Assembly: GCA_020466095.1 (NCBI GenBank)
Contig: CM035808.1
Coordinates: 79,622,994 to 79,686,993 of the forward strand
DNA length: 64,000 nt
Source: Chlorops oryzae
Taxonomy: Eukaryota; Arthropoda; Insecta; Diptera; Chloropidae
Reading direction: 5' to 3'
Below are positions 1 to 10,986 of the stretch, piece after piece. Below the pieces are notes generated by a model. That model did not search any database. It worked only from the letters and a program-made list of their open reading frames with translations, and was not told the DNA's origin. The position numbers were made by a program, and so were the translations under genes. Each line of letters begins with the position of its first letter. Position 1 is the stretch's first letter.

Positions 1-37
1 CTCCGAGACTGTTTTACTCTGCATTAAACAAAGACTG

Positions 38-964
38 ATGGGGAAAATTTTTATCAAAACTAATCAAATTAAACTCGGTAGTATTGACGAGTTAGTAAAT
101 TTCATTAAAAAAGAATGTTTACCACGTCGAAATCTTGAAATTAAAAGGATTGATTTGTCGAACGCAGAACAAAAAATAAATGAGACAGCGTCAAATTTTG
201 GTAGAAATTTTGAATCTTTACTTAATGAGGCGGAAGAAATGATCAGAAACTCATGGAACAATGTAGAAGCTGTATCAGCACTTAGCGAATATTGGAATTT
301 AGCGACAAAGATGTTTATTTTGGGAATAAGCGATCCATTTATGCAAAATCACTTAGAGCTAATTAAAAAACAGTCGATAGCTTATTTAATAAAAATAGCA
401 GAAGAAACAGAAGAACTCAATGCATACGGTAATAAGTTTTCAACTCAAGTTTCAGAAAAAAATATTCGCTGCTCTTATTGCAACATTGACGGTCACACAA
501 GAGACGATTGTCATTTAAGAAAGAAAACACAATACTGCGATGTTTGCGGGCAGTATGGGCACGAAGTCAGCACCGTTTGTAGAAGAATTAGCACACAGCA
601 AGTGAATTGCAATTATTGCGGAAATGAAGGGCATATGGAAATTAAATGTTTTGGCCGGCTTAGAAATCTATTTTGCAATATATGTCAAATGAAAGGCCAC
701 GAAAGTAAAAAATTTTGTAAAAGGAGGCAAGATAATTTTAATATGCAAGAAACTCAGCTCCTGAATAGAGCACCGTTTGTAAGAGACCCAATTCATAATA
801 GGACAGAAAATTTGATTCACAACCAGTCTTACAATCATCAAATTTCACCACATAGTGGGTCGAATTGGTTCATAAATAACTTCCCTGAAAATAGCCGCAC
901 TTATATACAGTGCTACAAATGCTCTCAATTTGGGCATATAGCAAGATTTTGCAAGGCGCAATAG
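38..964 (+). CDS. gag-like protein with five CCHC zinc knuckles (LTR retroelement)
   Basis: An open frame of 308 codons from the ATG at 38. The first ~140 residues are alpha-helical in character, as in a capsid region. Four CCHC knuckles follow at about residues 145-232 (C-x2-C-x4-H-x4/5-C; cores CSYCNIDGH, CDVCGQYGH, CNYCGNEGH, CNICQMKGH) and a fifth near the C-terminus at about 292-305 (CYKCSQFGH). Such knuckles bind RNA in retroelement nucleocapsids; one to three is usual, so five in two clusters is odd. No protease or reverse transcriptase follows: the frame stops at 962 and only a short charged frame lies downstream. The frame is intact, so this is either a recent internally deleted element or a domesticated gag. 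Ty3/gypsy-type gag is the likeliest family, from general look only. Confidence 0.7.
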   Translation: MGKIFIKTNQIKLGSIDELVNFIKKECLPRRNLEIKRIDLSNAEQKINETASNFGRNFESLLNEAEEMIRNSWNNVEAVSALSEYWNLATKMFILGISDPFMQNHLELIKKQSIAYLIKIAEETEELNAYGNKFSTQVSEKNIRCSYCNIDGHTRDDCHLRKKTQYCDVCGQYGHEVSTVCRRISTQQVNCNYCGNEGHMEIKCFGRLRNLFCNICQMKGHESKKFCKRRQDNFNMQETQLLNRAPFVRDPIHNRTENLIHNQSYNHQISPHSGSNWFINNFPENSRTYIQCYKCSQFGHIARFCKAQ

Positions 965-1021
965 CAAGAAAATAGTAGTCAGGGAAACTCCCAGCGGCCC
1001 GGTCATGGCCAATAGACCGGA

Positions 1022-1368
1022 ATGCCCAACTAAATGTCAAAGTTCAAAGGCCAAGTTTAGTCTCCGGCGATAAAGAGATTAAATTAAACGAAATTAGTCA
1101 GAAAAGATATGAACTAGAGGAGCTAGATTTATCAAAAATTTTGTTAGACGATGCAATTGAAGAGAAGAATAATAAAAAGTTTAAAAAAATAGACAGTAAA
1201 AAAAAACGTTTACTTAACAAACCGAGAAAAAATGTTATGTTTAGAGATACAGTAGATTATTTTAATGAAGACGGAAGCTTAACGTCTCAAAATAATGAAA
1301 ATGTTTTAAGTAATTGTCAGGAGCTAGGATTCGCATATATTTCTGTTAGACATAAGGATTTCATTTAA
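1022..1368 (+). other. charged coding-like frame after the gag ORF
   Basis: One frame stays open from about 1022 to the stop at 1366-1368, offset from the gag frame. It is rich in Lys, Glu and Asn with a basic stretch near the middle and has no motif I recognise. It could be the distal part of gag, or a pol or env scrap joined by deletion. Function unknown. Confidence 0.3.
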
Positions 1369-2534
1369 TTAATAAAAGGATTGAACATTGTCAATCTTGT
1401 CTTTTATTTAAAAGGAATATAGGATTGTATGACGTGCGTACCTACCCAAGTGCCACGGCGTCATACCCTTTAATCCCCATATCCCAACAACAGCTTAAAA
1501 AGCTTAAAATCACTTTGATTTTCGAACAACCCAAATATATGCAATAAGTAATTGTTTGTACTTGAGACGAATTTTTAAAAAAGAAAAAAAAGAGAACTAA
1601 AATCATTCTCAAAAATGATGAGCCATATGCTAAATAATTGATTGTTTTTGAGACTAATTTAAAAAAATAATAATTTAAAGAATTTTTAATGAAGTACTAA
1701 GATTTTAAGAAGCAAAAAATATATATAGAAAACATAAATTTAAGTGTTTTCATGTACAATTAATATCCGATTTAAAAATACTCATTCATTAGAAATTTTA
1801 AGAATTCCAGAAAATATATAATAACAACAGAGTCTTATAATATACATATGAGAGATTATTGTTAATATCGAAATGTTTAAAACCCAAATTGAGAAAATAT
1901 TAAAAATAGTTTTAAGGTAGAAAGCAAATAAATTTTCATCAAAACACCGAGATCCCACACCGGAACAGCATCAATCAAGAGAAAACCCAGCAAAGTTAGC
2001 CAAATAGCAGCGACATAATTTCCTATCTCACACCGGAACAGCAGCAATCAAGACAAAACGTATCAAAGAAGCAGCGACATAAATTTCCATTACGCACCGG
2101 CACAACTATCAAGAAGATCGGGATAATTAGAAATCATCACACCCACCCAAGCAAGCAGCCTACCAGAGCATTATCAGATTTCAACCTTGTAGCCGCAATG
2201 ATTTTATAAACAGTCACGCTCGTGACTTGCCGAGGAGGGAAGGAATGCTGTGTGTCGAAAAGCGTCACGTGACACTCTAACGTCACGCTACCAGCTCTAA
2301 GCGGAGAAAATGCCAAAACATATAAAAACAACTAAAAACGCAGCAGAGAAGTTCGACGAAACCTCAAAAATGAAAGTCGACACTCTTTTAGCAACAACAA
2401 CAACAACAGCTAATGGCCAGAGGTTCAAGGTAGAACGGCAAAGCAACAACCACACGCTTTTTCAGTCAAGAGCTTATGAAACGATCGGAAGCTCGCAAAT
2501 ACAGCCAAACAACAACAACAGTCAGAGGTGCTAA
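1369..2534. repeat. non-coding stretch with three degenerate ~70-bp tandem units
   Basis: No gene is seen. At about 1953-2130 a motif built on CACCGGAACAGCA followed by ATCAAGA and GCAGCGACATAA occurs three times with decay. Such tandem leaders are common in untranslated regions of fly LTR elements. A short frame at 2310-2534, rich in Thr, Asn and Gln, begins just upstream of the possible LTR and is not recognised. Confidence 0.4.
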
Positions 2535-2898
2535 TGTATATAGTGCAACGTAGACACACCGGCAGGGGAAGATCGAAAATTAGCTGATGCAGAATCAATA
2601 TCCGATATTGCTAGATCGGCAATATTGATCTATTTAAGCGGAGCTTCGATCAGTAGAAGAGGACTTGCAGTTTGGAATCGAAAGTCTAATCAGATCTCAC
2701 CTTTGGCGCACCTACTTACGAGCCAAGACGACAATGTGTGAATCTCAGTGCTAGCTAGGGATTAGGGCAGTTAAGTAAGCCAGAATAAGATTGCTATATA
2801 TAAGAAAAAAAGGACTTCAATAAAAAATAATTGTAACAGACTTCAATGGCGTTGTTATTAATGGTATTCGCTTAGACGTTCATCCACAGCACATAACA
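2535..2898 (+). repeat. possible LTR (solo or terminal)
   Basis: The segment begins TGTATATAG and ends CATAACA, giving TG...CA ends. It holds an AT-rich CTATTTAAG box near 2630, an insect-like initiator TCAGT near 2650 and a polyadenylation signal AATAAA at 2819-2824. That spacing resembles U3-R-U5 of a fly LTR. No second copy is in the window, so both borders are guesses. Confidence 0.3.
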
Positions 2899-3744
2899 CA
2901 TCCCTACATTTATAATCTTTCCTACATCTATTAAAAAATAATAATAAAATTTTAATTTACTTGAATTACATGGAATTATTAAAATGCACTTACACATATG
3001 CAAACGACTATTTCCGTTTTTTTTCCAGCTTCTGTTGATAAACGCTGGCTTGGAAGACTTCTCTTGTTGGTCTTACTAAAAGATTTCCTTCATAATTTTG
3101 ATTCTGGTTCCATACTTTACCTACCTAAGTCTCCGTTTTGTTGCAGAATACTGCAAAGCCGGCGGCAATGTTCAGATCAAAACAAAACACTGAACAAGAG
3201 AAGGCTCCTAATGCCCAATTCTAAAATAAGTACTAAAATACTAGGATCTTGTAAAATAGCGGTCGCGGTATTAATAACATTATTTTATCTAAAAGTAAGT
3301 TCGCCTTCAGTTTCGACTTACTTTCGCACTTGCAAATTGGAGCTCCAACTGAAAGGTATTTAAACAAATAACAAAACATTCCTTTGCTATTAAAAGGAAT
3401 TTCTTCTGTGTACTATTTTTGTTTATCCTTTTTTCATCGGTTACTTTGACTCGAATCGTCCTGGACGAGTCAAAGTAAAATACGTTCAATTACAGTCCAC
3501 TTTCGTAAAACAAGCGATAGATCCACACACCTACACGCATATCCAACAATACACTTAACGCGACTGTATATGAATTTGATATAAAGTATTAAAAACGCTT
3601 AGATTCAGTGTATGAGAACAGCTTAAAGGCTTTACAGACTGGGAAAACACCGGTATCGGAGCCAACAAATATTTTGGTTCCTAAATTTAATCCTGTACCA
3701 GGCGATGCAATTCTCCCATTGGCTGAAAACCCATGAGAAGTATG
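2899..3744. other. no recognisable gene
   Basis: AT-rich sequence. An open frame at 2998-3363 has no recognisable motif and I do not call it. A small hairpin has arms TTACTTTGACTCG (3441-3453) and its complement (3466-3480). Confidence 0.4.
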
Positions 3745-3965
3745 TAGTCTTCTTGAAATTTCGTGGACGGAGTTTAAGGATATATTTGTGCAACATTTTG
3801 GTGGAGCAGACACTCCAGCTGCAACATTATGTGATATCTTAAATGGTCGTCCAAAGGACGGGGAACACCTTGCCGTGTATGAATGCCACATAGTAATCAC
3901 CCTAACGTCTACCTGGGAAAATTCCAGCACTGAAAAAATAGCTGTGTGCGTGGCTTTTGCTCATG
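3745..3965 (+). pseudogene. Ty3/gypsy gag fragment
   Basis: The translated fragment has the retrotransposon gag signature of a Trp-x-x-Phe core followed by a Phe-Gly helix (W-T-E-F-K-D-I-F-V-Q-H-F-G) and a conserved-looking downstream turn. It covers only about 70 residues, has no start, and runs into non-coding sequence on both sides. Gypsy-type is inferred from this core alone. Confidence 0.45.
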
Positions 3966-4230
3966 TGCCTCAAGTTGAAACCCGATTACAGCGCACGTGG
4001 TTCACAAGAGGGTGAGCGATTAAAATTTTAATTTGATTAAGGGTGTAGTGTGTAGTGGCCGCAGAGACGATGCTTTACAGTAGCTCAAATTGTAAGCAAA
4101 CCCAGCGGGATATGGTAGACTTTGGTAAACGAGCAAGGTAATCTATGCAGCACATGTCTACCACTTACCAGGCACGGTGGTCCTCGGCGGAGTTTAACTG
4201 TGAGGTCCTTGCACCTCCAATTTTTTTTGG

Positions 4231-4571
4231 ACATTATTATTATTATTATTAGATGGGGGCTCTGTGCGCACCGCGACCCATAATGAATCTATTGTGCTAC
4301 CCCCAGGGTTGTCTTAATTATCTATCCTTAAGCTCTTTATATATTTGAGCACTGTGGTCGGTTTTAAGACAGACCAAAATTTGTAGGGGGCGACAAGCGC
4401 CTCCCCAAAGTTGAGGATTCTGCGGCTGGCCAGAGATGGACAGTCACAGAGAATGTGTTCTGGCGTTTCTTCATCCATTTCACAGAACCGGCATTTCGAT
4501 TCGTTCGATAGGCCTATCTTTTTGAGATGATATCTCAATTTGCAGTGCCCTGTGAAGTATTCGGTAAGGAT
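4231..4571 (-). pseudogene. 3' end of an I/LOA-like non-LTR retrotransposon
   Basis: The minus frame 4314-4566 encodes the end of ORF2: a tract rich in His and Lys, then the Cys-rich motif C-R-F-C-x(7)-P-E-H-I-L-C-D-C-P typical of the region after RNase H in I, R1 and LOA-like elements. It ends in a 3' UTR and an (AAT)n tail, read here as ATT repeats at 4231-4250. Simple TAA-type tails are known for I-clade elements. The copy is 5' truncated at about 4571, the usual outcome of target-primed reverse transcription. Confidence 0.65.
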
Positions 4572-4789
4572 CTTTAAATGGTCGAGAACTACTTACTGAA
4601 CAAATTTTCATAGAGAACAAAATCGAAACACGGAAACTTTTTTTAAAATCGATTTTTTCTATCGTATACAAAAAATTCATTATTTTTCGTCCGTTTGGTT
4701 AACTACGCTATAAAAAAAAAAATTTTATTTCAGGCTGAAATAAAACGTTTTATATATTTTTAATAAATATTCTAACCTAACCTACTAAG

Positions 4790-5007
4790 TGTGGTTTCAA
4801 ACACGGCGATTTTTTGCCGCGTTTGCTCGCCGATTTTTTTCTTCCTTGGCAAAGGAGGAGTGACGAGAAAGGGAGGGAGTACAAATCGTTCGTACTAACG
4901 ATTTTGCGACGATTTGTACTCTTTCCCTTTCTCGTCACTCCTCCTTTGCCAAGGAATAAAAAAATCGGCGAGCAAAATCGGCGAAAAAACGCCGTGTCTG
5001 AAACCGC
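4790..5007. mobile_element. 218-bp hairpin MITE with ACTAAG duplication
   Basis: Ends are TGTGGTTTCAAACACGGCG and, reversed, TGCGGTTTCAGACACGGCG. The arms stay complementary for about 100 bp each (shared TTGGCAAAGGAGGAGTGACG) with a short loop. The 6-bp word ACTAAG occurs directly outside both ends (4784-4789 and 5008-5013), fitting a target-site duplication. No ORF. The superfamily is not clear. Confidence 0.75.
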
Positions 5008-5188
5008 ACTAAGAATGCGTAATGTAATTCATATAAGTATAATACAATATATTAAAATAAATGCAGCCTAAAGCTAGGCAATATCAAAATCGTTTGGAAA
5101 TTAAAGGATACAGCAGACCTTTATATAACGAAGTAGTTGTGGCTGGTACAACACTGGTTCAGAATAGTTTAGTTGGCAGTCGAGCAAC

Positions 5189-5350
5189 ATGCCACCAAAG
5201 ATAATTAAAAATCACGCGCTTACGCATGAAGAAAATAGACCTGTTATCTGCTTACTATGCAGGAGTAAGCATAAAACGATGATCAATATCGGACCAGCCT
5301 TAAAATCAAAAATTAACAATATTTTTAAAAGCTATTGTTTCTGTAGATGA
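5189..5350 (+). other. short zinc-finger-like coding fragment
   Basis: A frame of about 53 codons from the ATG at 5189 holds a possible metal-binding core C-L-L-C-R-S-K-H-K and a later C-F-C. It resembles the start of a repeated insect protein, but I cannot name the family. The following ~80 bp look coding in other frames, suggesting frameshifts. Confidence 0.25.
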
Positions 5351-6529
5351 AGAGATTCTCCACATTTACTGACTAAGATTTTGGGTGCTATTTGTCACAC
5401 TTTGCCACCACGGTACTTGAACCGAGTAGCCCTTTTTAGCAAGAAAACTTGAACTTACTTCGATTTCTAACCAAAAAGTGATTTTTATTGATACTTTCGT
5501 TCGTATTTATACATAAATATTGATTACCTTGCTAAATACAAAATGCCAATAATTCATAAGCAATACATGAATATTGCTTAACTTGCTATAACATAAAATG
5601 CCAATAATCAATAAACAAAATAATTTTTCTCGATTTGCATAGGCGCGTGTAATGCAATGCAAGGGCCTTTTTCTGTATATGGGCACTTCCATGAATACTG
5701 TCCCACCTGTGACACTTATTTTGTAGGTTTGAGCTCATTTTAATTTAAAAAAAAAAAGGACGTAATTTATAAACATTCTAGTTTTTGAAAGCCTTTAAAA
5801 ATAGTTAGGCACTGAAATTACTCAATTTTCGGTCGGAATGATTGTCACGGGTGTCACCGGTGGGACCGTTTCTCGTGGAATTACCCATATCAGATTCCGA
5901 TTACTTATTCCTTAGTAATGAAGGAAAATAATTTTTTTTAAGTTTGATTTTGTGGTCAGGAGGACGATGTTTGAAGTTTTCGCGTCAATTTCTAGATGTT
6001 TCTCAAAATCTCAAGAAGTATGCATGTGTTTTGCATTTTATGTATATTGCATTTTATGTATATTTATTGCATAAAGTTATTGAATAAGGTTTTGTTCGAC
6101 CAGTTTAAACTTTTTTCTAATAAATATATTGTAACCATTGTTAAACATGATGATTTGAAACATTAAAATCGTTATATTAATATAAGCAACGCTCGTATAG
6201 AAGTAATTCAAATAGCGCTCATTACCGCGCTGAGTGTGATATGTAAGTACTCTTATTACTGTACCTTCTAAACTAAAAGAGATCCCACTCTGAAACTTAT
6301 ACAGTATAATTCTAACATTTCAGACTATAATTCGAAAAATAAAAGAAATCAAATTTGTTCAAATTGAGGTTAAATTGTTTACCACCAGTTTTACACCGAA
6401 AAAAATTGTAGTTTTTAATTTTTTTTTTTAGATTATCAAAAATTTCAATAGACATCCTATACAAACTGCTACTTTTTATTTTTGAGAAAATATTTTTTCT
6501 CATATAAAAAACTGAATGAAATAAACTTT
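5351..6529. other. no recognisable gene
   Basis: AT-rich sequence with short imperfect direct repeats (for example TTGCATTTTATGTATAT twice near 6032-6065). The open frames here are short and unconvincing. Confidence 0.4.
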
Positions 6530-7960
6530 ATTATACCCGACACACTATGTGTCGAGGGTATATTGCGTTTATTTAGTTGTGTGTAACACCCAGAACCAGT
6601 CAAGATCAGTGCCGGCCACCACTACATTTACTAATTGCGTTTGTATGCGTGCACATTACACAGCGAGAAACAGTTGTGGATGTTTTCATACAAAATGGCA
6701 TAAATTTTTCTTAGAGCCGAAAAATTTTGTTCTTTAGAACTGGGTATGTCCCTGGATCGATATGTTGCAAAAACTCGACGCCTCGTCCAAGAGATAGGGA
6801 TGGGTCATTTTGGAGCTTTTTCAGCTCATCTTGAGCTCTTTTATCTTGAAAATTTACAGTGCGGAGCAGAGAATTAATGTACAAATCAATGATGCGACGA
6901 ATTTATAGATATTATATAATAAAAATAACTGAATGTTAAGAACAACGGTTAAAAAGATTTCCTGATGTATAAAAAATTCATTTTTTTCGAAGTGTATCAA
7001 GGCTGAACAAATTTACGTTCTCATCTAGCCTCATCCGACGCAGCTCCGTCTCGCTTGACGTTTTCCACACAACTGAACGAATTTTTGGCTCTCAGCTTTG
7101 CTCCTCATTTGAGAGCAATTTTGTGCACATACGAGTGCTTACGCTCTTTTTGCTTCTAGCATGCTTCCGTGGCCGGCACTGGTCAAGATAGACCATACAA
7201 AATATATATAGAAATGATCAGCATCACCAGGAGATTCGATTTAGACATGTCGGTCTGTCTGTCCGTGTGTCTGTATACAGTTATCTTATCGAAGGAGTTG
7301 AGCTATCTTAACAAAATTTGGTATGCGTGCTTACAGGGACATGAGTAAGAACAAGAATGGACCCAATCGGACCATTTTAAGGGGTAACTCCAGTACTAGG
7401 GTCTGTAACGAAAACCACAAAAACTGCTCTAAAATCGAAGTTTTTCAAGATGTTTTGATGAAATTTGATATTTGATCATATTTAAAGGCCAGTAATATGA
7501 TTTCCAAAAATTGGAAAAAAATGGGCGTGGCAGAAGGGCGGTTTTCGAAAATTGACTCCTACACCCGAAATTCAAATGGGACTTGAACAAAAGATGACAC
7601 GTATGCTTCCTTTGTAGTCATTAACATCCTTCCAAAAAACTTCCTTGATCGGTTCATTATTAAGGTTACCTCCAGTACTAGGGTCTGCAACAAAAATCCC
7701 AAAACTGCCTCAAAATCTGACTTTTTTGAAATATTTTAATGAAACTTAGAATTTGAGCGTATATTTAAGCCTCTGATTATAATTAAACAAAAATGGAAAA
7801 GTGGGCGTGGCAAACGGGCAGTTTTCATAAAGAAATTTAACAAAATTCAGTATATGGGGCCCCTTATGGCCTTAAATAACTCTTGATATGAAAAACTATT
7901 TGAACATGTGTGTATGTGTCGGGTATTCTATTGTCAGGCTCGCCTGACTATAACACCCTT
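6530..7960 (+). mobile_element. INE-1/mini-me-like repeat, copy A1
   Basis: It begins with a hairpin, TTATACCCGACACACT...GTGTCGAGGGTATA, carries the GTCTGTCTGTCCGTGTGTCTG core typical of INE-1/mini-me-type fly repeats, and ends with the palindrome GTCAGGCTCGCCTGAC then TATAACACCCTT. Two further copies (A2 at 50298, A3 at 51569) share both ends, which defines the family within this window. It has no ORF. INE-1-type repeats are thought to be non-autonomous Helitrons; the 3' palindrome fits that, but I see no CTRR end, so the class is inferred. A hAT MITE interrupts it at 6607-7181. Confidence 0.6.
6607..7181. mobile_element. 575-bp non-autonomous hAT element nested in A1
   Basis: Terminal inverted repeats are CAGTGCCGGCCAC and GTGGCCGGCACTG, a perfect 13 bp. 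Exact 8-bp direct repeats GTCAAGAT flank it at 6599-6606 and 7182-7189. An 8-bp duplication and CAGTG-type ends are classic for hAT. Comparison with copy A2, which lacks the insert, supports the borders. No transposase ORF. Confidence 0.85.
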
Positions 7961-8030
7961 ATTTGTTTTTCATTTAATCAACTTTTAAAAGCCTATATCT
8001 CGAAAACTAACGGTGATACCACAAACAAAA

Positions 8031-8300
8031 TTTTTTCCCTACTTCATACCATCTAGAGGTATGACGGAGTCGAGTATGAACAATTTTCAGAACATCACCT
8101 TTTTTTGCGTGGCCCGCTTCACGCGAAACGCCCCATATAATACTTTTCTTGTCGATACAGGCGCTGATATTTCCTTGATCAAAGCAAATAAGGTACATAC
8201 AGATGTGCAAATTCAAAATTATTACACGACAAATATAACACACCCAGACAAAACGATTCAAATGGTTCAAATGCGCGCCAAGTACGAGTCGCAACGGAAA
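8031..8300 (+). pseudogene. gypsy aspartic protease fragment, left copy
   Basis: The frame encodes F-L-V-D-T-G-A-D-I-S-L-I-K, the D-T-G active-site loop of a retroviral-type aspartic protease. It belongs to a Ty3/gypsy pol. A near-identical second copy of the same ~110 bp lies on the far side of the mariner at 9778-9885. After about 8260 the reading frame loses pol similarity and enters a small inverted repeat (CTCCCAG...CTGGGAG, 8315-8345). Confidence 0.6.
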
Positions 8301-8474
8301 ACCCGGAAAACGCGACAGCCTCCCAGTAAAGGGGAATGCTGGGAGGCCCCAAATAGAATACGAAGAAAAAAAAGAAAGCCTCCATCAAAAATATTTTACA
8401 ACAAATAAAATTTTTCAATTAAATTTAAATCTGAATAATTATGCCAAAATAAAAACTAATTTGAATGATGAATA

Positions 8475-9768
8475 ACAGGTTGGCTGATAAGTCCCCGGTC
8501 TAACAAAGAAAAACACATTTTTTTGTCAAAATTCGTTTTTATTATTCAACATAGTTCCCTTCAAGAGCGATACAACGATTATAACGACCTTCCAATTTTT
8601 TTATACCATTTTGGTAGTACTCCTTCGGTTTTGCCTTAAAATAGGCCTCAGTTTCGGCGATCACTTCTTTATTGCAGCCAAATTTTTTCCCTGCGAGCAT
8701 CCTCTTGAGGTCTGAGAACAAGAAAAAGTCGCTGGGGGCCAGATCTGGAGAATACGGTGGATGGGGAAGCAATTCGAAGCCTAATTCATGAATTTTTGCC
8801 ATCGTTCTCAATGACTTGTGGCACGGTGCGTTGTCTTGGTGGAACAACACTTTTTTCTTCTTCATATGGGGCCGTTTTGCCGCGATTTCGACCTTCAAAC
8901 GCTCCAATAACGACATATAATAGTCACTGTTGATGGTTTTTCCCTTCTTAAGATAATCGATAAAAATTATTCCATGCCCATCCCAAAAAACAGAGGCCAT
9001 TACTTTGCCAGCGGTCTTTTGAGTCTTTCCACGCTTCGGAGACGGTTCACCGATCGCTGTCCACTCAGCCGACTGTCGATTGGACTCAGAAGTGTCGTGA
9101 TAGAGCCATGTTTCATCCATTGTCACATATCGACGCAAAAACTCGGGTGTATTGCGAGTTAACAGCGGCAAACACCGCTCAGAATCATCAACACGTTGTT
9201 GTTTTTGGTCAAATGTGAGCTCGCGCGGCACCCATTTTGCACAGAGCTTTTTCATATCCAAATATTGATGAATGATATGACCAACACGTTCCTTTGATAT
9301 CTTTAAGGCCTCTGCTATCACGATCTACTTCATTTTACGGTCATTCAAAATCATTTTGTGAATTTTTTTGATGTTTTCGTCGGTAACCACATCTTTCGGG
9401 CGTCCACTGCGTTCACCGTCCTCCGTGCTCATTTCACCACGCTTGAATTTTGCATACCAATCAATTATTGTTGATTTTCCTGGGGCAGAGTCCGGAAACT
9501 CATTATCAAGCCAAGTTTTTGCTTCCACTGTATTTTTTCCCTTCAGAAAACAGTATTTTATCAAAACACGAAATTCCTTTTTTTTCCATTTTTTTCACAA
9601 TAACAAAAGTTGCTTCACAAAAGACGCTCTATCTCACAAACTAATTGACTTACAGACGTCAAATTTTGACACGAATCATTTGAAGGTTGCCACTATATAA
9701 AAATAATATGCATTTAATACTAGCGACGCCATCTATGTGTCAGACCGGGGACTTATCAGCCAACCTGT
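8475..9768 (-). mobile_element. mariner family 1, full-length copy
   Basis: Terminal repeats begin ACAGGTTGGCTGATAAGTCC on both sides, with TA at 8473-8474 and 9769-9770. The 1,294-bp length is normal for mariner. The transposase is on the minus strand (next entry). A second, gapped copy lies at 41786-42634. The element sits within the gypsy protease region. Confidence 0.93.
8542..9564 (-). pseudogene. mariner transposase (DD34D) with one premature stop
   Basis: This is the cut-and-paste transposase. The N-terminal helix-turn-helix part (9564-9325) includes the linker G-R-P; the catalytic part (9321-8542) has the first Asp in M-D-E-T-W, the second in F-H-Q-D-N-A-P and the third in S-P-D-L-A-P-S-D. 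I count 34 residues between the second and third, the mariner spacing. An in-frame TAG at 9322-9324 follows R-K-M-K and splits the protein. Compared with the second copy, a run of eight rather than seven A near the start shifts the first codons. Otherwise it reads open to the end. The subfamily is unresolved. Confidence 0.9.
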
Positions 9769-9770
9769 TA

Positions 9771-10475
9771 TATTGCATTCCTTGTCGATACAGGCGCTGA
9801 TATTTCTTTGATCAAAGCAAATTAGGTACATCCAGATGTGCCACTTCAAAATTATTACACTAAAAATATAACTGGAATAGGTTCTGGAATATAAAATCAC
9901 TTGGAAAGTTGAAGCGGATCTTAAAATAAAAAATTTTCTGATACCACACAAGTTCCATATGGTCGATGAAAACTTTCCAGTTCCATGCGATGGAATAGTC
10001 GGCCTTGATTTCATTAAGAGGTATAGATGCTTATTAGAATATCGAGGTAGGAATGGAGAGGATTACCTCCAAATAAGGCCAGAGAACATTGATCAACATA
10101 TAACCGTGAAGCTTTCCAATTCGCTATCTCCGAACCTCTTGGCATTGCCAGCTCGCTCAGAGGCTATCAGGCAAATATCTGTTGATCTAAAAGAAGAATT
10201 TCCACTGATATCTAATTAAATAATAGAAGAGGGAATATTCGTGGCTAATACTAATGTTTGAAAAAACAGTCCTTTTGTCCGTAAGTGAATTTAACCAATA
10301 CAAATCAATTTCTTACAAGCCCAAGCATTATATCGGAAAATTTAGCAAATTACGAAACTGCTAACCATTGCGACAATAGTTCCCGAAAAAACGAAATTTT
10401 AGAAAAATTAAAGCAAAATTTCCCACAATTTGTACAGGATAATTTAGCTCTATGAACCTGACATCGAAGTTGAAG
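9771..10475 (+). pseudogene. gypsy pol: protease copy 2 and protease-RT linker
   Basis: It starts with a second copy of the protease loop L-V-D-T-G-A-D-I-S-L-I-K with an in-frame stop soon after, then a frame at about 9885-10219 encoding the protease C-terminal part (G-I-V-G-L-D-F-I, a flap/GLD-type motif). Downstream frames are broken but retain gypsy-like linker words up to about 10475. The RT domain resumes only after the tandem array, at 12118. Confidence 0.65.
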
Positions 10476-10986
10476 GAAAAATTTTTTTTTTTTATTGCAA
10501 AGGTTTGTACCAGTTTAGTACCTGATTGTACCACCTTTTATTTCGTTAGTACCAAAAATTCGCTAATGCGGAACTTTTGTGTGCGAATCCGAAAATGCGA
10601 AACTTTTAGTACTGGGTCCGCATCCGCACGAATTTCGAAATTTTCATTTGCAAACGTTTAAAAACCGCGTCCGAAGCATATCTGGGTGGTACCCCTCACC
10701 CCTTGACGTACGGTATGAACGCGACATCACGCAGCGTCGAGGCAATAAGTAATGAAAATAATGGTTTCACTCTCGATAGTATCCGTATGTACCATAATTT
10801 TTTAACCATCTAACGACTTCCCCCCCTATAATATACCCCCCTCCGAAATTTTACGTTAGCCAGTAGTATTTAAATGTCAAGGGTAAGTTCCAAATCGCTA
10901 GTACTTTTATGTAACTCTATATTTATGTTCAAAACATCAACTACATAATTGGTACTGTCGTCCGCAATCATTCAAAAACTCCTTTT
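10476..10986. other. lead-in to the tandem array
   Basis: Non-coding, with scattered GGTAC and TAGTACC words in both orientations and a T-rich and C-rich patch. It seems to belong to the inserted sequence that carries the 92-bp array rather than to the gypsy pol, because pol similarity stops at about 10475. Confidence 0.4.

Noticed and set aside
2998..3363. 121-codon plus-strand ORF
   Set aside because: No recognisable motif or neighbour; AT-rich chance frame is as likely.
8013..8408. 131-codon ORF taken as one gene
   Set aside because: Only the D-T-G protease loop is real; the C-terminal third reads through an inverted repeat and unrelated sequence.
8179..8418. Minus-strand ORF opposite the protease
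   Set aside because: Shadow of the plus-strand sequence with no motif.
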